A stretch of DNA of 64,000 nt, from the NCBI RefSeq assembly GCF_036373705.1, contig NC_089863.1, forward strand, positions 22,070,619 to 22,134,618, given 5' to 3'. Positions 47,082-58,169 of the stretch are shown here, in pieces; the stretch's first letter is position 1; each line of letters starts with the position of its first letter. The translations under genes and the position numbers were made by a program. The DNA is from Amia ocellicauda (lineage: Eukaryota; Chordata; Actinopteri; Amiiformes; Amiidae). Below the pieces are notes generated by a model. That model was not told the DNA's origin, ran no database searches, and was given only the letters and a program-made list of their open reading frames with translations.

Positions 47082-47165
47082 TGCTGGGGAAGCTCTGGCT
47101 TGCGTCCTTGAAGCAAATTCATAGAAAGCGTCCCATGGGGCAAGATGATGTCTTAATGATTATCC

Positions 47166-48092
47166 TTATTAGTCTGTTGTCGATCTGCTTAATACGTACC
47201 TAGCCAATCACTACATCACAGGTGCAGAGACAATCAGTATGAAGGCGAACACGATTTCGTTAACGTGTGCCCATTTACAAGTTCAATGAATGTATACATA
47301 AATAAAGCAGATCTGGGTTTTCCTCTGAAACATTAAGGACTGGTTTCATAAATGCGTCCATAAGTCCATAAACGCCACGAGTGCAACGTGCAACTCTATT
47401 GTAGCTGCTGTTACTGTACGATTCATCGTGATACGTGTGTGTTTTATTTCAGCTGTAACTCGCCCTGGTTAAGCACGTCTACGTTGTAGTTTAAAAATAT
47501 TACAGAAATTGTCGTTTGCAGTTACAAATCTGTAGTAAGAGTAATACGTTAAGGGAGTCAAGTTCAGCAATTTAAAATACAAATCTACTAGCAAATATCT
47601 TGATAAAGATTACAATAATAACAATAATAATAATACATAGCAAATATTTATTTTAGTGTTGCACATGGAAAGTTTTCTTACAGTAACTTCTGAATATAAT
47701 GTTGTCTATACCCTTTTAGCTATTCGTAATACCTCTTAACAGAAACTTGTATATTTTTAGCTGTCTCCAATCATCTAAAGCATACAGAATAAGACAGCCA
47801 CAAAAGTCCTTTCCACACCAGGCTCTATCGCTCGTAGTGTTGCTTTCTGTCACTGTCTTTAAAACGAGACACAAACCAAACCCACAATCGCTCCGCTCCT
47901 CCCACATCAGGGCGTGGACTTCCGACACTGGCCTGGTTTTCCTGTGGCGCTTTATTAGAACAGCAAGAGATAACAGTATGTTTCTGTCTTTATTCGACCG
48001 CATGTGTGGGTGTAACTTTGTAATTGTTTAATGAGGTCCCGCAACGTTTGGGGTGAAATGCAAAGTAATCTAATAGTAAAGTAACTAATTAC
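47166..48092. repeat. Truncated ZP3-less unit U5 joined to the B repeat
   Basis: Begins as U3 does and follows the unit into the hAT remnant. Between about 48075 and 48093, within a shared stretch (taactaattac), it changes from the U-type to the B-type version of the hAT element. The tRNA-Ala, Tc1, LINE and distal tRNAs are missing from this point. Confidence 0.8.
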
Positions 48093-48192
48093 ATTCTCCA
48101 GGAAGTAATAAGTAAAGTGTTTAGTTACTTTTGATATGAGTAACGAGTACAATGTAAGACATTACTTTTTGTGAGTAACGACCCCAACACTG
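47467..48192 (+). mobile_element. hAT-type element, chimeric, U5/B1 junction
   Basis: The left two thirds are of the U type and the last about 100 bp of the B type (cattctccaggaag). The change falls in a word common to both, near 48075-48093. It marks the crossover that joined the U and B arrays. Confidence 0.7.
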
Positions 48193-48443
48193 CTCTTTTC
48201 CTTCTCTTTTGGCTTGTTTGTTTGTTGTTGAAGGAGATACAAAGTTTGAGAGTGTCTCGTTTTATTTCTGAAATATAACTCCCAGAAAGTATGGTCTTTG
48301 TGTTCTTGAAATTGAATAACCTCAAAAGAAAGAAATGGTCCAATGAATTGCCGAAGAAAAGTCTAGCCGCTGTATTCTGGAATGAAGAAAAAAATGAAAT
48401 GACAAGGGCAATCAAAGCAAGTAAGACAGTTGGCTGTGTGGCA

Positions 48444-48514
48444 TACGCTAGCCAGAAATCGAACGCAACTCACAAGAACAGGAACCTTGTATGATACCAC
48501 TACACCACTGGCGC
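48444..48514 (-). pseudogene. Gly-like tRNA relic with anticodon CCT, B1
   Basis: Aligned base for base with Gly-CCC, but the loop is ttcctgt (anticodon CCT), the T-stem no longer pairs and the acceptor 3' strand is changed (gctagcgt). Confidence 0.65.
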
Positions 48515-48764
48515 TGCAGGGAAGCTCTAGATTCTGTCACCGAAGCAAATGCACAAGACATATAAAACGCGTCCCCTGGGGCACAATGGTCTTTTAATAA
48601 TTTTCTGTAATAATCTGCAGTCGAACTGCTTAATACGTACCTTGGTAATCACTACATCACAGGCGCATGGTTGTCATTCGGGGAAAATATGTGTTCACGA
48701 ATGTTCATCGGAGTGGTTGTCATGCTAAGAGGTCAGTTGGAGTAGAGGGAGCTGGCCATGCCGT

Positions 48765-48837
48765 GCCTCGTTGGCGCAGTAGGTAGCGCGTCAGTCTCAT
48801 AATCTGAAGGTGGTGAGTTCGACCCTCACACGGGGCA
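48765..48837 (+). tRNA. Elongator tRNA-Met(CAT), B1
   Basis: 73 bases very close to vertebrate elongator Met: acceptor GCCTCGT/ACGGGGC, loop ctcataa (CAT), T-stem GTGAG/CTCAC with loop TTCGACC. A TTTT terminator lies at 48848-48851; the other B copies have only TTT there (cctttatc). This is the best candidate for an active gene in the B array. Confidence 0.9.
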
Positions 48838-48952
48838 AGCACTCTTCTTTTATCTTTGAGTTCTACCACACTGATCTCCAGCTGCAGAAAAAAGGCGCAC
48901 ACCTGTGCAATAAAGTGGTTGCTTGCGCTGTCTGAAGAAATTCATGGCAAAA

Positions 48953-49025
48953 TGCCAAATCCTGGGATGGAACAAGGGACCTTTAGATGTTCAGTCTATC
49001 GCTCCCCCAACTGAGCTATTTCGGC
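48953..49025 (-). tRNA. tRNA-Phe(GAA)-like, degenerate, B1
   Basis: Starts gccgaaatagctcagttggg and has loop ctgaaca with anticodon GAA, but base 37 is C instead of the usual G. T-loop TTCCATC lacks the purine at 57 and the T-stem has a mismatch. Probably inactive. Confidence 0.6.
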
Positions 49026-49151
49026 CATTGGTGAGATGACGTCGTGATCCCAAAAGTCAAAGTAAAGGAAGCCCTGGCAGAACACAGTCATTGAAAAGTT
49101 CATTGTTTTCCATGACGTCGGCAACGACTCAATTTGATCACTGCAACACAA

Positions 49152-49234
49152 GTCAGGATGGCCGAGTGGTGTAAGGTGCTGCGTGCAGGTCATCGTCTCC
49201 TGTAGAGGCTTGGCTTTGAATCCCACCTCTGACA
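49152..49234 (+). tRNA. tRNA-Leu(CAG)-like, B1
   Basis: 83 bases, the usual length for Leu with its long variable arm. It starts gtcaggatggccgagtggt and has loop tgcaggt (CAG). The T-loop is TTTGAAT and the T-stem has two mismatches, so activity is doubtful. Confidence 0.65.
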
Positions 49235-49261
49235 AGGGTCCTTTTACCACTCAGGAGCACA

Positions 49262-49345
49262 CACTTACCCGTGCTGGCGACAAGGACAACAAGAGTTGAG
49301 GACTGTGTTGAAAACGACATTACACAAAGAATTCAATGTTGAAAG
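49262..49345 (+). mobile_element. Short LINE fragment next to tRNA-Leu, B1
   Basis: The 84 bp from acccgtgctggcgacaagg to tgttgaaagaaat match, in reverse, the start of the minus-strand LINE fragment at 4625-4712. Further copies lie at 51796-51879, 57611-57694, 60139-60222 and 62671-62754. Confidence 0.6.
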
Positions 49346-49812
49346 AAATACATCAATACATAAATCAATGGACATGTATTTATTCATTGATTGATTGACT
49401 TCAACATGTCTTAATTTAGTCGCTGTACCCACAAAGCAACACTCAGCATAGTGGAGGCTATAGCTCGGCGTTATTGCGTGTACCTTACATGTATCACCCC
49501 TGGCACCTGGCCCTGATAACTCCCTACTTTTTGACCACAGTCTGTCTGTGACTTCAACCCGAGAAGTAAAAATGATGCACATGGGCGCTTGCAATCTCGT
49601 TGTTTCAATCACATATCACATTGGATGCGTACACACGGTGTTTCTCGGAGATTGCTGGGACAGTAACGAATGTGTTCCTTGTTTTACATGTCATCTAGCG
49701 CACAGTAGCTTTTTCTCCTTCTTTTTGCCCATATCATCCACATATTGTGCCTTTGGGGAATGCCTCCGAAACAGATTTAGAATGCTCTGAGATTCAAGAA
49801 ACGACAGTGCAA
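49346..49812. other. B-core 3' part, no recognised gene
   Basis: Sequence between the LINE fragment and the hAT element. A 115-codon minus frame (49265-49612) recurs in every B copy but has no recognised product. Equivalents start at about 51880, 57695, 60223 and 62755. Confidence 0.4.
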
Positions 49813-49820
49813 CTCTTTTC

Positions 49821-50726
49821 CAGGGTTGTGGGTAACGCGTTACTAAGTAACGCATTACAGTAATGTTATTACTTTTGGTAGTAACGAGTAACGTAATGTG
49901 GTATGTTTCCAAAAGGAGTAATAATATTACAGTTACTGATTCCTTTTTTTGTTCTCGTTACTGCATTACACATTGTGACGATATGGTCTTAATAAGGACG
50001 ATAAGGACGTCTATGTCGTACATTAAAAATATTAGAAAAACTGTCGTTTGCAGTTACAAATCTGTAGTAAGAGTAATAAGTTAAAGGAGTCAAGTTGAGA
50101 CATTTAAGATGCAGATCTACTAGCACATATCTTGATGATGATTACAATAATAACAATAATAAAAATAAATAGCAAATATGTATTTTAGTGTTGCACGTTT
50201 TCTTATGGTAACGTAATGCTTGTCTGAGTATAATGTTGTCTATACACGTTTAGCTACTGCTAATATCTCTTAACAGAAACGTGTATTTATTATGCTGTCT
50301 CCAATCATCTAAAGCACAAAGAATAAAACAGCCACAAAAGTCCTTTCCACACCAGGCTCTATCGCTCGTAGTGTTGCTTTTTGTCTTCATTTTTAAAACG
50401 AAACACAAAACCAAACCCACAATCGCTCCGCTCCTCCCACAACAGGGGGTGGACTTCCGACACTGGCCTGGTTTTCCTGTGGCGCTTTATTAAAACAACA
50501 AAAGATAACAGTATGTCTCTGTCATTATCAACTGCTTGTGTTGGTGTAGCTTTGAAATTGTTTATTGAGGTCCCGCAACGTTTGGGGTGTAATGCAGAGT
50601 AATGTAAAAGTAAAGTAACTAATTACATTCTCCAGGAAGTAATAAGTAAAGTGTTTAGTTACTTTTGATATGATTAACGAGTACAATGTAAGACATTACT
50701 TTTTGTGAGTAACGACCCCAACACTG
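49821..50726 (+). mobile_element. Complete hAT-type non-autonomous element (906 bp), B1/B2
   Basis: Flanked on both sides by the 8-bp copy ctcttttc (49813-49820 and 50727-50734), the hAT-type target duplication. The ends are imperfect inverted repeats (cagggttgtgggtaacg and the complement of gtaacgaccccaacactg), rich in taacg words. There is no transposase frame, so it is a MITE-like derivative of an unknown autonomous parent. Confidence 0.75.
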
Positions 50727-50977
50727 CTCTTTTCCTTCTCTTTTGGCTTGTTTGTTTGTTGTTGAAGGAGATACAAAGTTTGAGAGTGTCTCGTTTTATT
50801 TCTGAAATATAACTCCCAGAAAGTATGGTCTTTGTGTTCTTGAAATTGAATAACCTCAAAAGAAAGAAATGGTCCAATGAATTGCCGAAGAAAAGTCTAG
50901 CCGCTGTATTCTGGAATGAAGAAAAAAATGAAATGACAAGGGCAATCAAAGCAAGTAAGACAGTAGGCTGTGTGGCA

Positions 50978-51048
50978 TACGCTAGCCAGAAATCGAACGC
51001 AACTCACAAGAACAGGAACCTTGTATGATACCACTACACCACTGGTGC
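50978..51048 (-). pseudogene. Gly-like tRNA relic, B2
   Basis: Same relic with CCT loop; one extra change in the 5' acceptor (gcacc). Confidence 0.65.
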
Positions 51049-51298
51049 TGCGGGGAAGCTCTAGAATCTGTCACCGAAGCAAATGCACAAGACATATAAA
51101 ACGCGTCCCCTGGGGCACAATGGTCTTTTAATAATTATCTGTAATAATCTGCAGTCGAACTGCTTAATACGTACCTTGCTAATCACTACATCACAGGCGC
51201 ATGGTTGTCATTCGGGGAAAATATGTGTTCACGAATGTTCATCGGAGTGGTTGTCATGCTAAGAGGTCAGTTGGAGTAGAGGGAGCTGGCCATGCCGT

Positions 51299-51371
51299 GC
51301 CTCGTTGGCGCAGTAGGTAGCGCGTCAGTCTCATAATCTGAAGGTGGTGAGTTTGACCCTCACACGGGGCA
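51299..51371 (+). tRNA. Elongator tRNA-Met(CAT), B2
   Basis: All stems are intact, but the T-loop is TTTGACC (C56 lost) and the downstream TTTT is reduced to TTT. Confidence 0.8.
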
Positions 51372-51486
51372 AGCACTCTTCCTTTATCTTTGAGTTCTAC
51401 CACACTGATCTCCAGCTGCAGAAAAAAGGCGCACACCTGTGCAATAAAGTGGTTGCTTGCGCTGTCTGAAGAAATTCATGGCAAAA

Positions 51487-51559
51487 TGCCAAATCCTGGG
51501 ATGGAACAAGGGACCTTTAGATGTTCAGTCTATCGCTCCCCCAACTGAGCTATTTCGGC
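51487..51559 (-). tRNA. tRNA-Phe(GAA)-like, degenerate, B2
   Basis: Same state as the B1 copy. Confidence 0.6.
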
Positions 51560-51685
51560 CATTGGTGAGATGACGTCGTGATCCCAAAAGTCAAAGTGAA
51601 GGAAGCCCTGGCAGAACACAGTCATTGAAAAGTTCATTGTTTTCCATGACGTCGGCAACGACTCAATTTGATCACCGCAACACAA

Positions 51686-51768
51686 GTCAGGATGGCCGAG
51701 TGGTGTAAGGTGCTGCGTGCAGGTCATCGTCTCCTGTAGAGGCTTGGCTTTGAATCCCACCTCTGACA
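51686..51768 (+). tRNA. tRNA-Leu(CAG)-like, B2
   Basis: Same state as the B1 copy. Confidence 0.65.
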
Positions 51769-52354
51769 AGGGTCCTTTTACCACTCAGGAGCACACACTT
51801 ACCCGTGCTGGCGACAAGGACAACAAGAGTTGAGGACTGTGTTGAAAACGACATTACACAAAGAATTCAATGTTGAAAGAAATACATCAATACATAAATC
51901 AATGGACATGTATTTATTCATTGATTGATTGACTTCAACATGTCTTAATTTAGTCGCTGTACCCACAAAGCAACACTCAGCATAGTGGAGGCTATAGCTC
52001 GGCGTTATTGCGTGTACCTTACATGTATCACCCCTGGCACCTGGCCCTGATAACTCCCTACTTTTTGACCACAGTCTGTCTGTGACTTGAACCCGAGAAG
52101 TAAAAATGATGCACATGGGCGCTTGCAATCTCGTTGTTTCAATCACATATCACAGTGGATGCGTACACACGGTGTTTCTCGGAGATTGCTGGGACAGTAA
52201 CGAATGTGTTCCTTGCTTTACATGTCATCTAGCGCACAGTAGCTTTTTCTCCTTCTTTTTGCCCATATCATCCACATATTGTGCCTTTGGGAAACGCCTC
52301 CGAAACAGATTTAGAATGCCCTGAGATTCAAGAAACGACAGTGCAACTCTTTCC

Positions 52355-52380
52355 AGGGTTGTGGGTAACGCGTTACTAAG
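52355..52380 (+). mobile_element. hAT left end only, cut by the LTR-like segment
   Basis: The terminal bases cagggttgtgggtaacgcg are kept and the sequence then leaves the element at the LTR-like segment. The preceding target copy reads ctctttc, one T shorter. Confidence 0.6.
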
Positions 52381-52382
52381 TC

Positions 52383-52969
52383 TGAGTTGTAGAACCACGT
52401 GGGAAATTAGTGGAGAAGTCGCGGAGATAAAGCAAATAGAACTTTAATGGAGCCGGCTCGGAAGCTCCACGTCAGAAATAATTCCTTCAGTGAGACTTAA
52501 TGTTTACAAACATGAGTACAACTTTATAGGAAAAATGACGTAACATCTTATGGCCGTTCATCCAATCAGAAGATACAGGTCCGGGTCCGTTTTACGATCT
52601 GTCCTCCCGTGAAGAGGTGATGGATCCAAAGCAGATGTCCGTCTTTGATGTGCACTAGGAAGATGCGATCCCACGGTCGTCATTTACCTAGTGTCAATCG
52701 TTCTTTAACAGAAACAATTCCTGCCTATCTGGAGAAACGATTAAGTCATAAACAAATTCTCAGGAGACAGCTCTAGGCTATTTCGGCACTGTGTAATCTT
52801 TCATTACTGACAGGAGTTTCTAACAAATCGACCTTGTTGACCCTTTACTTGTCCTGCTAAATCGAATGTGCTCAGTCTGTATACAAAACTACTTCTAATG
52901 CTAGTATTAATATAAAACATTATATAATAATCACAAAACACTTTCTTCAACTTCCAAAAAGAGTCTTCA
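52383..52969 (-). mobile_element. LTR-like segment (possible solo LTR fossil)
   Basis: 587 bp that begin TG and end CA, placed exactly between a cut hAT left end and the LINE 3' half. On the minus strand a TATA-like tataaag word is followed about 100 bp later by an R/U5-like stretch, which suggests a solo LTR of an unclassified LTR retroelement. No internal genes and no target duplication are seen, so the call is tentative; it could be another kind of unique sequence. Confidence 0.3.
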
Positions 52970-52970
52970 G

Positions 52971-54333
52971 AGAGTTAGTTGAAAATGCATGGGTATATTT
53001 TAAGAATATACTACACGAGGCTCAGGAACAATTTGTACCAAAACTTAGCAAATTGAGGAAGAAAAAACATTGGCCAAAATGGTTTAATAGAGGTATGCAA
53101 AAAATATAAAGAGGAAGACAATGTTGTATAGCACATACAAAAGGGATGGTGACGAAACAAAATACATAGAATATGTTGAGCTGCAAAGAGATCTTAAGAA
53201 AGGGATCAGGAAAGCAAAGAGGGAATTAGAAAGAAAAATAGCTCTTGGAGCTCAAACCAATGCAAAGAGCTTTTTTCAATATCACAACAGCAAGCGGTTA
53301 ATAAAGGAGGAGGTGAAACAGATAAAGGGCAAAAACGGAGGTATCTTGGAAAACGAACAAGATGTGGCACATATTCTAAATGAGTATTTCACAGAGGTTT
53401 TTACAAAAGAAAAAACAGATGACATGCCACAGGTTGACAATCAGTCCAGTCAATCCCTAAGAGAGATCAGGATAAATGAGGAGGAGGTACTAAAGGGACT
53501 AGCAGAATTAAAAACAAACAAATCACCTGGGCCAGATGGGATATTTCCAACAGTACTTCAAGAAAATAGGTGGCTCAGCAGATACAATCTTGGCAGCACA
53601 GGCTATTCAGAGGAACTTAGATAATATTCAGTTGTGGGCTGACACCTGGCAAATGCAATTCAATGTGGACAAGTGCAAGGTAATACATGCAGGTAACAAA
53701 AATGTCCACTATAATTACACTATGGGAGGTACAAATCTACATGAAGTAACGCATGAGAAAGACCTAGGAGTCTATGTGGACTCCTCACTTTCTCCATCCA
53801 AGCAATGTGGGGAAGCAATAAAGAAGGCAAACAGAATGCTAGGGTATATTGTCAAAAGTGTAGAATTTAAAACAAGGGCAGTCATGTTAAGACTGTACAA
53901 TGCGCTAGTTAGACCTCATCTGGAATACTGTGTACAGTTCTGGGCACCACACTTCAAAAAGGATATTGCTGCCTTAGAGGCAGTTCAGAGGAGAGCAACC
54001 AGACTTATTCCAGGTCTTCAAGGGAAAGTCCTACTCGGAGAGACTGAGAGAACTGAACCTTTTCACCCTGGTACAGAGGAGACTACCCGGGGACAGAAAT
54101 GGAAATTGGGCTTCAAGGCATTCAAAACGGAAAACAGGAGACACTTCTTTACACAGAGAGTAGTCACAATCTGGAATAAACTACCCAGCGATGTGGTTGA
54201 AGCTGAAAGTTTGGGAACATTTAAAAATGGTCTGGAATGGATCCTTGGATCACTTCGATATTAATGAACACCAAACGAGCAAGATGGGTCGAATGGTCCC
54301 CTCTCGTTTGTTAACTCCCTTATGTTCTTAAAA
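52971..54333 (+). mobile_element. CR1/L2-type LINE, 3' half only
   Basis: Begins inside the endonuclease domain directly after the LTR-like segment (agagttagttgaaaatg). It carries the RT start (53121-53624) and C-terminus (53536-54264) with the same palm deletion, then the tcttatgttcttaaa-like end. It is more diverged than the other copies (ggtttaat, gaaaacgaac). Confidence 0.85.
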
Positions 54334-54398
54334 GTGTCTGAAGCAGCATGAAAGAGCACACAAGGCAGCTGAGAACAGACAGAGAGGGGAGTGTATAT

Positions 54399-54470
54399 TG
54401 CATTGGGTGGTAATCGAACCCATGTCAACTGCTTGGAAGGCAGCTATGCTAACCACTATACCACCAACGC
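54399..54470 (-). tRNA. tRNA-Gly(TCC)-like, after the 53 kb LINE
   Basis: Anticodon TCC and an unaltered T-loop TTCGATT, but the T-stem (ATGGG/ACCAC) has two mismatches. The acceptor pairs with one wobble. Confidence 0.7.
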
Positions 54471-54696
54471 TTAGAAACTGCTTCCCCACAATATCTCACT
54501 GTGGTAGAACATGATTCCAGGATTGCAAAGTGGCAGGCAATTTGTTTTCCAAATTGCAATCGGTGAACATTTGGGAAGCCCTGCGATATCTGCAGTTTCC
54601 TGTTCCTGAGTGCGGAAGGAAAATGTCCATTAGCATCTTTCCAGATTGCACTTTATTCAGACCTTTCCGAAATGAAACAAAACCAAAGTTGAAACA

Positions 54697-54768
54697 TAGA
54701 AGAGGATGGTTTTAATCCATCGACCTCTGGGTTATGGGCCCAGCACGCTTCCGCTGCGCCACTCTGCT
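54697..54768 (-). tRNA. Initiator tRNA-Met(CAT)-like, after the 53 kb LINE
   Basis: Anticodon and D-arm are canonical. The T-loop has changed to ATTAAAA, with both bases of the CpG lost, and the acceptor has one altered base. Confidence 0.7.
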
Positions 54769-55038
54769 CCTTGGGCACTCATCCACCTGTTAACGTCACA
54801 GCCACTCCTATATTGCATATTGCAAGCAATACAAGTTTGCAAAGCCCTGCGTTATTTCCACTTTCCTGTTCAAGACTGCACACCGAGCTTCTCCATGCGC
54901 TGGAGCAGCTTTCCAGGTTTCAGTGCCTTCACATTTCACCCTGTATGTGCTGTGGGAAGCATCATGTCAATTGTTTTGAACTAAGCGGATCGGAGCTCAG
55001 TCTGAGCTCAGATCCGAGCTTAAAAATGACAGTGCTTC

Positions 55039-55110
55039 TGAGCAGCTGGGACTCAAAGCCACACTCCCTGGCTTAGGAACCCAGTGTCTGATCCACTAGG
55101 ACACGGGGGC
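55039..55110 (-). pseudogene. tRNA-Arg(CCT)-like relic, after the 53 kb LINE
   Basis: Same relic, identical across the anticodon and T-arms; followed by the longest AAAT tract. Confidence 0.65.
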
Positions 55111-55135
55111 TCAGCCAGACAGTATCGGAAAATGG

Positions 55136-55138
55136 AAA

Positions 55139-55185
<47 letters not shown>

Positions 55186-55187
55186 AA
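55136..55187. repeat. (AAAT)n microsatellite, after the 53 kb LINE
   Basis: Pure tract expanded to 52 bp. Confidence 0.85.
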
Positions 55188-55395
55188 AGATGCTGCGCGT
55201 TACACAATAGACACCAGGTAAAGAAGTGAATAGTTACAGGAACTGTCACGTAAGCTCCTCAACTTGAAACGGGCACATACGAACTCCTGTGAAATAACAC
55301 GAGATGGATAACTACCCCTTCTCTGCTGCAGCAGAATGTGACTACCTATTGCGCAGATTACAATCAAATCAAGAAAGAGAGCGGGCTGTGTCGGA

Positions 55396-55466
55396 TGCGC
55401 CAGCCGGGAATCGAACCAGAGTCACAAGAATGGGACTCTTGTATGATACCACTACACCACTGGCGC
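55396..55466 (-). tRNA. tRNA-Gly(CCC)-like, after the third LINE group
   Basis: Anticodon CCC in loop gtcccat (position 32 is G) and T-loop TTCGATT, but one mismatch in the T-stem. It lies only about 30 bp after cgcagatta because about 240 bp of its usual upstream spacer are missing (deletion near 55359). Confidence 0.7.
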
Positions 55467-55845
55467 TGCTGGGGAAGCTCTGGCTTGCGTCCTTGAAGCA
55501 AATTCATAGAAAGCGTCCCATGTGGCAAGATGATGTCTTAATGATTATTTTTATTAGTCTGTTGTCGATCTGCTTAATACGTACCTAGCCAATCACTACA
55601 TCACAGGTGCAGAGACAATCAGTATGAAGGCGAACACGATTTCGTTAACGTGTGCCCATTTACAAGTTTAATGAATGTATACATAAATAAAGCAGATCTG
55701 GGTTTTCCTCTGAAACATTAAGGACTGGTTTCATAAATGCGTCCATAAGTCCATAAACGCCACGAGTGCAACTCTATTGTAGCTGCTGTTACTGTACAAT
55801 TCATCGTGATACGTGTGTGTTTTATTTCAGCTGTAACTCGCCCTG

Positions 55846-56561
55846 GTTAAGCACGTCTACGGTGTAATTTAAAAATATTACAGAAATTGTCGATTGCAGT
55901 TACAAATCTGTAGTAAGAGTAATACGTTAAGGGAGTCAAGTTCAGCAATTTAAAATACAAATCTACTAGCACATATCTTGATAAAAATTACAATAATAAC
56001 AATAATAATAATACATAGCAAATATTTATTTTAGTGTTGCACATGGAAAGTTTTCTTACAGTAACTTCTGAATATAATGTTGTCTATACCCTTTTAGCTA
56101 TTCGTAATATCTCTTAACAGAAACGTGTATTTATTATGCTGTCTCCAATCACAAAGAATAAAACAGCCACAAAAGTCCTTTCCACACCAGGCTCTATCGC
56201 TCGTAGTGTTACTTTCTGTCTTCATTTTTAAAACGAAACACAAAACCAAACCCACAATCGCTCCGCTCCTCCCACAACAGGGGGTGGACTTCCGACACTG
56301 GCCTGGTTTTCCTGTGGCGCTTTATTAAAACAACAAAAGATAACAGTATGTCTCTGTCATTATCAACTGCTTGTGTTGGTGTAGCTTTGAAATTGTTTAT
56401 TGAGGTCCCGCAACGTTTGGGGTGTAATGCAGAGTAATGTAAAAGTTAAGTAACTAATTACATTCTCCAGGAAGTAATAAGTAAAGTGTTTAGTTACTTT
56501 TGATATGAGTAACAAGTACAATGTAAGACATTACTTTTTGTGAGTAACGACCCCAACACTG
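55846..56561 (+). mobile_element. hAT-type element, chimeric, leading into B3
   Basis: U-type up to about 56107-56124 (ttcgtaatatctcttaacag), then B-type (cgtgtatttattatg) to the right end. This is a second U-to-B switch, at a different point of the element from the one at 48.09 kb. Confidence 0.7.
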
Positions 56562-56812
56562 CTCTTTTCCTTCTCTTTTGGCTTGTTTGTTTGTTGTTGA
56601 AGGAGATACAAAGTTTGAGAGTGTCTCGTTTTATTTCTGAAATATAACTCCCAGAAAGTATGGTCTTTGTGTTCTTGAAATTGAATAACCTCAAAAGAAA
56701 GAAATGGTCCAATGAATTGCCGAGGAAAAGTCTAGCCGCTGTATTCTGGAATGAAGAAAAAAATGAAATGACAAGGGCAATCAAAGCAAGTAAGACAGTA
56801 GGCTGTGTGGCA

Positions 56813-56875
56813 TACGCTAGCCAGAAATCGAACGCAACTCACAAGAACAGGAACCTTGTATGATACCACTGGCGC
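56813..56875 (-). pseudogene. Gly-like tRNA relic with deletion, B3
   Basis: Same relic with eight bases missing from the D-arm region. Confidence 0.65.
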
Positions 56876-57125
56876 TGCGGGGAAGCTCTAGATTCTGTCA
56901 CCAAAGCAAATGCACAAGACATATAAAACGCGTCCCCTGGGGCACAATGGTCTTTTAATAATTATCTGTAATAATCTGCAGTCAAACTGCTTAATACGTA
57001 CCTAGCTAATCACTACATCACAGGCGCATGGTTGTCATTCAGGGAAAATATGTGTTCACGAATGTTCATCGGAGTGGTTGTCATGCTAAGAGGTCAGTTG
57101 GAGTAGAGGGAGCTGGCCATGCCGT

Positions 57126-57198
57126 GCCTCGTTGGCGCAGTAGGTAGCGCGTCAGTCTCATAATCTGAAGGTGGTGAGTTCGACCCTCACACGGGGCA
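57126..57198 (+). tRNA. Elongator tRNA-Met(CAT), B3
   Basis: Identical to the B1 gene over the tRNA body; only TTT follows it. Confidence 0.9.
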
Positions 57199-57313
57199 AG
57201 CACTCTTCCTTTATCTTTGAGTTCTACCACACTGATCTCCAGCTGCAGAAAAAAGGCGCACACCTGTGCAATAAAGTGGTTGCTTGCGCTGTCTGAAGAA
57301 ATTCATGGCAAAA

Positions 57314-57386
57314 TGCCAAATCCTGGGATGGAACAAGGGACCTTTAGATGTTCAGTCTATCGCTCCCCCAACTGAGCTATTTCGGC
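57314..57386 (-). tRNA. tRNA-Phe(GAA)-like, degenerate, B3
   Basis: Same state as the B1 copy. Confidence 0.6.
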
Positions 57387-57512
57387 CATTGGTGAGATGA
57401 CGTCGTGATCCCAAAAGTCAAAGTGAAGGAAGCCCTGGCAGAACACAGTCATTGAAAAGTTCATTGTTTTCCATGACGTCGGCAACGACTCAATTTGATC
57501 ACTGCAGCACAA

Positions 57513-57583
57513 GTCAGGATGGCCGAGTGGTGTAAGGTGCTGCGTCTCCTGTAGATGCTTGGCTTTGAATCCCACCTCTGACA
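57513..57583 (+). pseudogene. tRNA-Leu remnant without anticodon, B3
   Basis: Twelve bases including the CAG anticodon are deleted (gctgcgtctcctg). Confidence 0.75.
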
Positions 57584-58169
57584 AGGGTCCTTTTACCACT
57601 CAGGAGCACACACTTACCCGTGCTGGCGACAAGGACAACAAGAGTTGAGGACTGTGTTGAAAACGACATTACACAAAGAATTCAATGTTGAAAGAAATAC
57701 ATCAATACATAAATCAATGGACATGTATTTATTCATTGATTGATTGACTTCAACATGTCTTAATTTAGTCGCTGTACCCACAAAGCAACACTCAGCATGG
57801 TGGAGGCTATAGCTCGGCGTTATTGCGTGTACCTTACATGTATCACCCCTGGCACCTGGCCCTGATAACTCCCTACTTTTTGACCACAGTCTGTCTGTGA
57901 CTTGAACCCGAGAAGTAAAAATGATGCACATGGGCGCTTGCAATCTCGTTGTTTCAATCACATATCACAGTGGATGCGTACACACGGTGTTTCTCGGAGA
58001 TTGCTGGGACAGTAACGAATGTGTTCCTTGCTTTACATGTCATCTAGCGCACAGTAGCTTTTTCTCCTTCTTTTTGTCCATATCATCCACATATTGTGCC
58101 TTTGGGGAACGCCTCCGAAACAGATTTAGAATGCCCTGAGATTCAAGAAACGACAGTGCAACTCTTTTC

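Larger units (their letters stand above)
48193..52346. repeat. B tandem array, copies B1-B2 (period about 2.53 kb)
   Basis: Two cores of about 1.63 kb (48193-49820 and 50727-52346) separated by a complete hAT-type element. Each core carries a Gly-like relic, a short module piece, tRNA-Met, a Phe-like tRNA on the minus strand, tRNA-Leu, an 84-bp LINE fragment and about 470 bp without recognisable genes. Matching points lie 2,534 bp apart. The second copy is cut inside the next hAT left end by the LTR-like segment. Confidence 0.85.

Noticed and set aside
49265-49612. 115-codon minus-strand frame repeated in all five B cores
   Set aside because: It overlaps the LINE fragment and spacer, the product is not recognised, and five near-identical copies give no independent evidence of coding.
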